Below are positions 39,701 to 51,700 of a DNA stretch of 64,000 nucleotides, piece by piece. The translations under genes were made by a program, and so were the position numbers. The notes beneath the pieces were generated by a model that made no database searches, was not told the origin of the DNA, and saw only the letters and a program-made list of their open reading frames with translations. The stretch is from the NCBI GenBank assembly GCA_002007465.1, contig LNAC01000689.1, positions 1,040,473 to 1,104,472 of the forward strand. Reading direction: 5' to 3'. The stretch is from Ailurus styani (Eukaryota > Chordata > Mammalia > Carnivora > Ailuridae). Positions within the stretch are counted from its first letter, which is position 1. Each line of letters begins with the position of its first letter.

Positions 39701-42700
39701 GTATTATTAGCTTAAGAGGTAGAGTCAGTGACTCATTAGACTTATATAATACCCAGTGGTCATTATATCACATGCCCTCCTTAATGTCCATCATCCAGTT
39801 ACCCATCTCTTCATCCCCCTCCCCTCCAACAAACCTCAGTTTTTTTCCTATGATTTAGAGTCTCTTATGGTTTGTTTCCCTCTCTGATTTTGTCTTGTTT
39901 TATTTTTCCCTCCCTTCACCTATAATCCTCTGTTTTGATTCTTAAATTCCACATATCAGTGAGATCATATGATCATTGTCTTTCTCTGATTGACTTACTT
40001 CGCTTAGCATAATACCCTCTAGTTCCACCCATGTCATTGCAAATGGCAAGATTTCATTTTTTGATGGCTGAGTAGTATTCCATTATATATATCTATATCT
40101 ATGTATCTATATATCTATATACTACCTCTTCTTTACCCATTCATCTGTCAATGGACATCTGGGCTCTTTCCGTAGTTTGGTTATCGTGGACATTGCTGCT
40201 ATAAACATTGGGATGCAGGTGCCCCTTCAGATCACTACATTTGTATCTTCAGGGTAAATACCTAGTAGTACAATTGCTGGACTATAGGGTAGCTCTATTT
40301 TCAACTTTCTGAGGAACATCCATACTGTTCCAGAGTGGCTGCACAACTTGCATTCCCACCAACAGTGTGGGAAGGTTCCCCTTTCTCCACATCCTTGCCA
40401 ACATCTGTTGTTTCCTGATTGGTTAATTTTAGCCATTCTGACAGGTTTGAGGTGGTATCTCATTGTGATTTTGATTTTGATTTCCGGAATGCTGAGTGAT
40501 GTGGAGCATTTTTTTTTTCATGTGTCTGTTGGCCATTTGGATGTCTTCTTTGGAGAAGTGTCTCTTCATGTCTTCTGGTCATTTCTTGATTGGATTATTT
40601 GTTCTTTGGGTGTTCAGTTTGAGAGGTTCTTTATAGATTTTGGATACTAGCCCTTTATCTGATGTGTCATTTGCAAATATTTTCTCCAATTCTGTCAGTT
40701 GTCTTTTGGTTTTGTTGACTGTTTCCTTTGCTGTGTAAAAGCTTTTGATCTTGAAGAAGTCCCAATAGTTCATTTTGCCCTTGGTTCCCTTGCCTTTGGT
40801 GATGTTTCTACGAAGAAGTTGCTGCAGCCGAGGTTGAAGAGGTTGCTGCCTGTGTTCTCTAGGATTTTGGTGGATTCCTGTCTCACATTGAGGTCTTTCA
40901 TCCATTTTGAGTCTATATTTGTGTATGGTGTAAGAAAATGGCCCAGTTTCATTCTTCTGCATGTGGCTGTCCAATTTTCCCAACACCATTTGTTGAAGAG
41001 ACTCTCTCTAGTGCCATTAGATATTCTTTCCTACTTTGTCGAAGATCAGTTGACCATAGGGTTGAGGGGCCATTTCTGGAGTCTCTCTTCTGTTCCATTG
41101 ATCTATGTATCTGTTTTTGTGCCAGTACCATACTGTTTTGATGATGACAGCTTTGTAATAGGGCTTGAAGTCCAGGGTTGTGATGCCTCCAGCTTTGGCT
41201 TTCTTTTCAACATTCCTTTGACTATTCCAGGACTTTTCTGGTTCTATACAAATTTTAGGATTATTTGTTCCAGCTCTCTCTAGCTATTTTTTATATAGTA
41301 GTTTTTTGTGATTTTTATAATTAGTCTTTTCAAGGGAATATTTTAATTTTACAGCAACAAATGAACTTAAGAAATGTAAATTATCGCAGTTATTTCACTA
41401 TGAGGTTGAATTTGATCATAACACCAACGTAAGTTACAAATGTAAAGGAAGATCAGAGCACAAGCACTCAATCTGCATAAATGGAAGATGGGATCCTGAT
41501 ATAGCCTGCACAAGTAAGCTCTTATTTATAATGTTTTCAAGAATTTATTTGATTTCTAACTTGTAAAAGAATGATCTGTGTGTCTTAAAAAATTAACTAT
41601 TTATTATTCAAATAATTTTCAAGCTGGAAGGTAATTTAAAAAATAACCAAAACACTGCTTCTAAGTATTGATTAATCATGTGTATTAGTCAGATATATAA
41701 CAAACCAGCTAGAAACTTGGTTTTAAATTAACATCTGGGCAGTAGGTGTACTCATTACTATTGGAATACCAACCATTGCTTTTAACTCCTTTTATTATAC
41801 ACAAATGTACCTATGCCTGTAACTAGTATCTATTTATCCCTATATCCATTTATCTATCTATCCATGTGTGTATTTATGCATGATCTCTGTAGTCATCTGT
41901 TTATTTATGTGTTTATTTGTCTTGAAACTTCTGCATCCTATTAGCACCACCAATTCCAGTTGAATAGCACAGGCTTTATTCCAGTTTTCCACTTTTCATA
42001 TTTTGTATCTCTTGCCTCTATCTGTAGGACACCTTATCTCACTATCTTCAATATTTTTACCAATTTTCTCAAGCCTAGAATACATAGAAACTAGTGTCAT
42101 ACCCAATACAAAAACCTGATCTACTCTCTACAGTTCAACATATTTTTAGTTCTTTTTAAAAAGGGAATAAGAAATATTTACATGCAATGAAGCACACAGA
42201 CTCTACATTAACTTCTAGAAGCTTTAGAGTTTTAGAATTTATATTTAGGTATATTATGCATCTTATATTATTTTCTGAGTTTGGTGTAAAATAGGGGTTG
42301 ATTTTAAAAATATACAGATGCCTGTTGTTCTAGCAATATGTGTGGAAAAGATTTTGAAATAAAAATCAATTAACTATGTAAATATTGATTTATTTCTAGA
42401 CTTCTAACAGCCCATGTATCCGTTTATCTATCCTTATCTCTGCCACATTGTTTTGGTAACTACAGGTTTATAATAAGTCTCAAAGTCTGATTTGTATTCT
42501 CCAATTATATTCTTGCTATTCAAAATTGTTTTACTTATTCTGGTCTTTTCATTTCCAAAAAATTTCAAGGAAAGCTTATTAATTCCTATAAAATATCTGC
42601 TTATATAATGAAATGGGTGGTTAATAACAGAAATAACAGAATATGTAACAGAAATAACAGAAAATACTTTACATAAAATGACAATGATAGCAGTACACAT

Positions 42701-45700
42701 TGAAATCTATGGGACACAGCAAAGGTGAACATATCTATAGTTTTAAACCATGCATTATAAAACAAGGAACAAAATAAAAGCATTAGGAATTATCATTTAG
42801 AATTTAGAAAAAAATGCACCCAAAGAACTTGGAAGAAACGAATAATTAAAGCAAAATTGTTACAGTGAGAAGCTAAAAAAAAAATCCCATCAACATCTGG
42901 TTTACAGAATAATAATTTAGCTTTTAGGGAAATCTGTTAAATACATCAGCCTCTGGCAAGACTTATCAAGAGGAAGTACAAGTTTAGATTATTAGGACAA
43001 AAAGTAGTTAAACATCAGATATAGAAGAGAATACATTGAAAAAATATGTCCAGATGTGGGGAGGGGCAGAGAGAGAGAGGGAGAAGCAGACTCCTGGCTG
43101 AGCAGCGAACCTGATATGGGGCTCCATCCTAAGATGCTGGGATTGTGACCCGAGCCAAAGGCAGATGCTTAACTGACTGAACCACCCAGGTACTCCAAGA
43201 AAAACTATATTTGATGAACTATAGAATATTCATATCAACTTAGAAAATTCGACATGAGTAGCATGAATGAAGTTTACTCAGTAAAATAGTTCCCTGAATT
43301 GAATATAAAATGTAAACAACTGAAAGGATTTCAATGACTTCCCAGTGTATATTCACAGAAAACTTCTTTTAAATGGTAATGAGCACATTACCAACTTTCT
43401 GTCACATTTTTTAAAAAAGATTTTTTTTTTAAATGGTGCCAAAACTGTGGTGGCCAGCCACTTTGAGAGACACGGCCAAGGCAAGCACCACAGTCTTTTT
43501 TTTTTTTTTTTAAGATTTTATTTATTTATTTGACACAGAGAGAGATTACAAGTAGGCAGAGAGAGAGGAGGAAGCAGGCTCCCTGCTGAGCAGAGAGCCC
43601 GGATGCGGGGCTCGATCCCAGGACCCCGAGATCACAACCTGAGCTGAAGGCAGAGGCTTTAACCCACTGAGCCACCCACCCAGGTGCCCCTAAAAAAGAT
43701 TTTTAAAATTTATTTATTTGACAGAGAGAGATCACAAGTAGGCAGATAGGCAGGCAGAGGGAGAGGGGGAAGCAGGCCCTCCACTGAGCAGAGAGCCCAA
43801 TGTGGGGCTCGATCCCAGGACCCTTGGATCATGACCTGAGCTGAAGGCAGAGGCTGAACCCACTGAGCCACCCAGGCACCCCATCACAGAAAACTTTTAA
43901 TGAAATAAATATATGGTGTGACAGGAGAAAGCAAAATCAAGAAATCATTGAGAGATACAAAAGCTTCCAGGTATAGTCATCCAGAGTCTTTCCTTGGTTG
44001 ACCAGGACATGCTTTGCCTTCAAATTATTAACTGCCCAGGTACATCCAAGGTGTCTCAGTATTATGGGTGTTGAGACAGATTACAGAGAGGTCTTTTATA
44101 TCCCACTGGTCATGTAAGTAAAGGTAGGCTGTCTAATCCATTAAACCATTTATCAGTCTGTATATCTTTAAACAGCATGGGCAAGCTAGTAAATGGTACC
44201 TCCTGGGGAGTTTTGGATTTTAAGCAACACACTATAAATCACTAGTGAAAATGTTTCATTCTCATCTTGGCCAAGAATTTGTATCCAATAAATTGATGGT
44301 TAACTAAATGTAATTCTTCCTGTGGCTAATCACCTTCCTTTGGTAGAATATCCTGTGAAGGTTTTAATCCAATCCCAATACATCTGATTGTGGACATCTG
44401 TAGAAAAGGTTTTGCTATCAGTCCTTACTGAGTGCCTGATACTAAGTGAGTAATTCAGATAGAACATCCTAATGGTTAGAAATAATTAAAAGAGATTTTA
44501 TATAAACTATGCAAGATTGATCACAGAAATAAAGGAAGTACAAAAACCATGAGAATAAGTCAAATGTGATGCTCCGAAGTACTGTCCAAGCTGAAGAGTG
44601 TAACATATTTAAACCCAGAACATGCCACTATTATGCGATCATTTATGATACACCATTTTGAGTTTTCTGCTTAATTATCCTTTTGGTATTTATAGCCTTG
44701 ATTTTAAATCAAGAAATCTAATTTTAATATTTTTAGAGCTACAAACACAGTCATGCCCACCTCCGCCTCAGATTCCCAATGCTCAAGATATGACAACTAC
44801 AGTGAATTACCAGGATGGAGAAAAAATATCTGTTCTCTGTCAAGAAAATTATGTAATTCAGGATGCAGAAGAAATAGTGTGTAAAGATGGAAGATGGCAG
44901 TCAATACCACGCTGTGTTGGTCAGTAGTGCATGACTTGCTTTATGATGTTCTTTCAAATGTGGTTAACACTCCCCTCTGCTTCCTATAAATGAACAAGAG
45001 GAAGACTTTATATTCCACTTTATCTTGAAACAGTAAATTACAACCTAAGTATACAAATTAATCAGCATTCATTCACTGCTTCTGTGAAATGAACACAGAT
45101 AAAAGCTTGGGGTTACTATGTAGACATGAGAGAAAATGTCCTTTTATACCTCTTTTACTCCTTATGATGAGCAAGACAAGAATGAAGGAGCATAGTGAGC
45201 CTCAGAGGATAGCAGCATAGATATTATGGAGACATAAATCCTTGCAAGTTGCAAATATTTCAGTTTTAAATGACTTAATTTGTTCACATTATCCTCATTT
45301 TAAAATCCCAAGTAGTATTTGATTGTATTTTTCAATGTAAGCTTTGTATTGGTGCTTGACTCTTTGATCTCTGTTCTTCATACAGAAAAGATTCCATGTT
45401 CTCAACCACCTCATATAGAACATGGACACGTGAAAGCATCTAGTCCTTCAGAAGAAAGGAAAGAAATATTTGAACCTACGCTTTATGCACACGGCACTAA
45501 ATTAAATTATATTTGTGAAGATGGTTTCAGGATATCTGGAGAAGATGGGATAATGTGCTACATGGGAAAATGGAGTTCTCCACCTCAGTGTGTAGGTGAG
45601 GACAGGATGCAAACTAAAATTCTAATCTCAGTGCAATTCATTGAAAATAATCAGTTGTCATCAAAGTCATGGTACATGATCCTTTAGGTCTCTAAATAAA

Positions 45701-48700
45701 TGAAATCGCTTATATCTAAATATTTAAAATCATTTACATGTTTATGTATTTTACCAAACCCAGTTTTTGTGTAACCAAATCAATCCTATTTTTGTTCATT
45801 TCATTGTTCTTTATTGAGTCACTTTTAATTAGGATGTTTAAAAAATTAAAACTAGATCCATAGTAACACTAAACTTAACTATTTTTATAAATTTACCTAG
45901 TCACATTCTGTTTTTGTGAGTTGTAGTGCCTGTTTTGCCAGGAGGTTTTTTAAAAAATTTGTTTTTCCTACAGGGTGCCTTCTGATTTCTTACAATATAT
46001 GGTACTTTTCTTAAGATGATTAATTCCCAGTGCTTTTCCTTTTATTATTCATTATTGGTTTGAGAAACACTGAAAGTCTCTCTCTCTTTTTTTTGAAGAT
46101 TTTATTTATTTATTTGACAGAGAGAGATCACAAGTAGGCAGAGAGGCAGGCAGAGAGAGAGGAGGAAGCAGGCTCCCTGCTGAGCAGAGAGCCTGATGCG
46201 GGCCTTGATCCCAGGACCCTGAGATCATGACCTGAGCTGAAGGCAGAGGCTTTAACCCACTGAGCCACCCAGGTACCCTCAAATGTGAGATTTTAAAACA
46301 AGATGTACTAATCAAGTGCAAGATGTTATTATTAGGGGAAATGTATATGAAGGAAGGACAGTATTTAGCAATCTCTGTACAATCTACTCAATTTTTCTTT
46401 GAATTTAAAATTGTTCTAAACCAGTCTATTAATTCACTTAAAAAATGATTGTTTAAAATCTTTATGTTTAAATTTGGTGATATAGGTGAAGAGTATTGAA
46501 TGTATCCATATACTTTATTTATTTATTTATTTTATTATTATTATTTGCCCCAGGGGTACAGGTCTGTGAATTATCAGGCTTACATCTTTCACAGCATTCA
46601 CCATAGCACAAACCCTCTCCAATGTCCATAACCCATCCACCCTATCCCTACCCTCCCACCCCCCAGTAACCCTCAGTTTGTTTTGTGAGATTAGGAGTCT
46701 CTTGTGGTTTGTCTCCTTCCCCATCCCATCTTGTTTCATTATTTCATTGTTATTATTTAATCTCTCACATTAGAAGAGTTCTCCCTCTCTGTTCTTTTTG
46801 TTTTACATGACATTGACTTTTTTTAATCTAAAATATTTTTTATTTGTGGTGAAATACCTGTAACAAAATTTACAATCTTAACCATTTTTTAAATGTATAT
46901 TTTTAATGTACATTCATATTGTGCTAAATTCCCACTATTCACCGCAGAACCCTTTTTTTTTTTAATTTGCCCCAGGGGTACAGGTCTGTGAATTATCAGG
47001 CTTACACCTTTCACAGCATTCACCAAAGCACAAACCCTCCCCAATGTCCATAACCCATCCATCCTATCCCTACCCTCCCACCCCCAGTAACCCTCAGTTT
47101 GTTTTGTGAGATTGGGAATCTCTTATGGTTTGTCTCCTTCCCCAGCCCATCTTGTTTCATTATTTTTCCCTCCCTACCCCCCACGACCCCCTGCCCTGAC
47201 CCTCAAGTTCCTCATATCAGAGAGATCATATGATAATATGATAATGTCTTTCTCTGATTGACTTATTTCGCTCAGCGTAATACCCTCTAGTTCCATCCAT
47301 GTCTTTGCAAACCACAAGATTTCATTTCTTTTGATAGCTGCATAGTATTTCATTGTATATATATACTACATCTTCTTTATCCATTCATCTGTTGATGGAC
47401 ATCTCGGTTCTTTCCATAGTTATATATTATTATATATATTATATTATATATATATTATAGCAGCTATTGTGGACATTGCTTCTATAAACGTTCGGGTGCA
47501 TGTGCCCCTAAGGATCACTACATTTGTATCTTTAGGGTAATAAATACCCAGCAATGCGATTGCTTGGTCGTAGGGTAGCTCTATTTTCAACTTTTTGAGG
47601 AACCTCCATACTGTTNTGTTTTCCAGAGTGGCTGCACCAGCTTGCATTCCCACCAACAGTGTAGGAGGATTCCCCTGAAAGTCTCTTTGATAAATTTGTT
47701 GACATTTTTAGTTTCAAGTTCTTGCTCAGGTTGGCAGCTGGACACACACCAGAATGCTGGTTTTAGGAAGCATCTGTGCACCTTCTCTGTCATATGATTG
47801 TAGCTCCTATGTAATCCTTTCTTTTTAAATAAAACTACAAAATATGACAACTAGTACATAAAATTAAATTTCAGAGTTTGTGAAGCATGGAGTACTTTTT
47901 TTCATTTTTTAAAGGACTTCCTTGTTAACCACTGTATTTGATGACGCATGGTATTCTACCTCACATATTAGATAGTTACCAGTATGGAGTAAGAAGTCAC
48001 TTGCAACTGTGCCGAAGGTTTTGGGATTAATGGGACCTACATTTATAAAATGTTTAGGAGGAAAATAGTCCCATCCACCAGAATGCATAAGTAGAGTACC
48101 TTTAATTTTACCTTTAATTCAGAGCATACATAGTACAACTATGAAACTAAATAATACTAGACTTTAACAAGGTATCTCTGAAAAGTTCTGGATTCTGATA
48201 GAGAATTAATAGCCCTAATAATAAAAGGTTGGCAACATGGCCAAATTATTTCACTTTCCTCTCATCTTGTGGCACTTAGGACAACTTCTGTTACACATTC
48301 TCATACTTGTTTTTTCTGCTGCTATATCACAGCTTCTCAATCACATCATTGCTCAATGTACTGTTAGTCTGTCAGTTATCTCCTTACATGTATATAATTT
48401 TCTAAGATATTTGACATAATTAAAGATAGCAGATTTTTAACAGAAGCAACAATGAGAAATACATGCATAATGCAGGTAGCCTGTATGTGCAAAAAAAATT
48501 TCAAATATTAGTTGTATGGTCTCAAGCATTACATGAATCCATATTTCCCAGGCTTTTTATATCACAATTCTCCTGTTATACTTTAGATAAACATAGAACC
48601 ATTCGCTAAACTCTACTCCCAAAACCAATATTACACTATATGTTAACTAACTAGAGTTTAAAGAAAAACTTAAAAAAAAAGAACCATTCAGTGTAATTAA

Positions 48701-51700
48701 GTCAAGACTTCTAACTTATTTTTTTCAAGTTATAAGAAAAATTTTGTACAGTTTTCATTGGTTTGATATGTACCTACTATTCTAGATTATAGTTATTGGC
48801 TATTATGTGCTTTTAAAGATTGACTGAACAAAGACCTATTCTTTTTCTTTCAGAAATGTATTGTTCTAGTCTACCTAATTTTGGTGATGCCATACTCATA
48901 GGCCCAAAGAAGGAATCATATAGATCAGGAGAAAAAGTGACTTATAAATGTCCAGAGTATTACTCCTTGGATGGATCCAATATTGTACAGTGTATTAAGA
49001 GCCACTGGATAGGAAGGCCAATATGAAGAAGTACTTTAATGAAATCTAGTTATTAGAGTGTCTTAAGAATATAATGTAGAGTTGCCTCTAGCATCATTAA
49101 AAAATGGACATAGATTATTTTAAGGCCAGAACAAAGGTTTATGCCTTAACATAAAGGGATGAAATTGTGTATCCACTGGGTAATCTTACAGCCCAACGGT
49201 TCTCAAAGTGTGGTCACTGGAATAGCAGCATCAGCATCTTTTGGGAAATGGATAGAAATGCAAATGCAGGTTCTCAGCCTCACTCAGACCTATTGAGTCA
49301 AAAATGTGGGCATGCAACCCTAAAAATGTCTTAATAATTCCGAAGGGATTTGATGTACACTCCAGTTTAGGAGCCGTAGCTATAGCTTATGACACTTTAT
49401 ACCCCCCTGAATTTCAGTGATGAGTTATACATTACTCATTACTAGTGTCCTTAATAAGCATTTTCCAAAAAAAAAAATCATTAAAGAGTGTTTTTATAAA
49501 TTATATATTTGTTTTTCTGTTATTTTTCCATATCTCCTGTTTGGATCTTCGGTAATCATCTTCATCCTTCAACTATGGTGTTCTTCAAAGTGTGTTAATT
49601 CTTGGTTTATTCTCTAAGGAAGGGCCTACAGTGTTTATTTTTTTTAAGGGCCTAAAATTACCTTCATAAATAAGATGATTGCAAGCCAAATTCTGATGTC
49701 AAATAATATTTTTAGTATGATTTCTTGTGGTTTATAAATTGATTTTGAGCTTATATGATTTGTAATACTGATTTTATTACACTCAAAGGGAAATGTCCAG
49801 AAAAACTCTTATTTTTGTAGAAGCTTAAATCTTACAAAAATATTGTTTTATATCCTTTTCTGCAATCTTACATATAAATTTCTTCCTTTTTTTTTTTAAG
49901 ATTACTTATTTATTTGACAGAGAGGAAGAGAATAAGCAGGGGGAGGGGCAAAAGGAGAGGGAGAGGCAGGCTCCTCCCTGAGCAGGGAGCCCAATGGAGG
50001 GCTCAGTCCCACCATCCTGGGATCATGACCTGAGCCAAAGGCAGACACCCAATGACTGAGCTACCCAGGCGCCCCTTACATAAAAATTTCTTAAAATTAG
50101 CAGTTTTCCATGAAAGATAAATTACTGATTTTAAATCTCTCTTGAAATATATTTGGAAACTTGTTTTTGATTTATTACTCAAAATGATGATTACATTAGA
50201 GATACTACTTTTTTCTTTCTCAGATGTTTTCTGTGTGAATCCACCCAGAGTGAAAAAAATGCTATCACATTAAATGAGATGCATAGGTATCTACCTGGTC
50301 AGAGAGTATGTTATGAATGCATCAAAATTCATTTTTTTCAGACTGAATTAAGTAATGTAGTATATTTGTTTCATGAAAGATTTGGCCAGATTAAAAGAAC
50401 AGTTGGAATCATGGAAATTTACCTATCTTAAGCATCAAGACACTCAGTTATTTTCTGAGGAACATATGTATTAAAGCTACCTTAAGTACATTTGTCAACC
50501 CAAGAAATTCCACTTTGAGACATGGAATAGGCAGCTAGGGTATGGTCATAGAAGGTGATATAAATTTGGGCTTCTTCAGCATGTGGATTATAGTTCAAGG
50601 TAGCTTACTAGCTAAGTTTATCCAGGGAATTAGTGTGTACAGAAAAGAAAGTCTGAGAACCAGTCATAGGACTCTCTAGTATTTAGAGTTCAGGAAATAA
50701 AGGGAACCAACAAAGGCGATATTATATTAGCTACTGGTAGTATTTCTTTCTTTCTTTTTTTTTAAGGATTTTTATTTATTTATTTGACAGAGAGAGAGGG
50801 ATCACAAGTAGGCAGAGAGGCAGGCAGAGAGAGAGGGAAGCAGGCTCTCTGCTCAGCCCCGCCCAGGACCCTGGGATCATGACCTGAGCCGAAGGCAGAG
50901 GCTTAACCCACTGAGCCACCCAGGCGCCCCCTGCCGCTGGTAGTATTTTCAAATCAACTTTTGCCTGGTGTATGTATTTTCCAATCTTTTACTTTGAGCC
51001 CACCTATGTCTTCATGTTCGAAGTCAGTTTCTTTTACATGCCATATAGTTGGGTCTTGTTTATGTGTCTACCCTGCCACTTTCACTCTTTTAACTGACAT
51101 ATTTAAACCATTTACACAGGGACGACTGGGTGGTTTAATTGATTAAGCATTTGCCTTCAGCTCAGGTCACGATCTCAGGGTCCTGGGATCAAGTCCAGCG
51201 ACAGGCTCCTTGGTCAGCGGGGAGACTGCTTCTCCCTCTGCCTCTGCCTGCCGCTCCCCCTGCTTGTGCTCTTCTCTCTTTCTCTGACAAATAGATAAAT
51301 AAAATCTTTTAAAAAATAAACCACTTACACATAAAGTAATTACTGATATATTAGGGGCTGTGTCAGCCTTTTTATTTTTTGGTTCATGTGTTTCCTCTCT
51401 TTCTCATTCCTGTTTTCTTGCCTTCCCTGTGGATTTTTGGAATATTTAAAAATCATTTTGTTTTGATATATCAACACTGTTTTTGAACAGATCTCTTTGT
51501 ATAGTTTTATTAGTGTTGCTGGCAGTATGAAGATGCACAAATATAGCTTACCAACCCCCCCATTGGCATTTTACCACATCAAGTGAAATGTGGGAACCTT
51601 GCTTCCATTTAAATCTATTTACTTTTCACACATTTTTAACATAAAGCTCTTAAGTATTTCCTCTGCATATAATGAGCACCACATTAAATTATATAATTTT

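Larger units (their letters stand above)
41514..44736 (+). other. Intron 6
   Basis: Three SINEs (43050, 43494, 43692) and an ancient repeat (43920-44350). 41520-43040 shows nothing identifiable apart from a TATC-rich run near 41820-41870. Confidence 0.6.
45596..48853 (+). other. Region where a CCP16 exon would be expected: none found
   Basis: Occupied by a SINE (46089) and two L1 3' pieces (46510, 46955). The remaining AT-rich sequence (45670-46080, 47680-48850) has no four-cysteine pattern resembling CFH CCP16. Confidence 0.6.
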
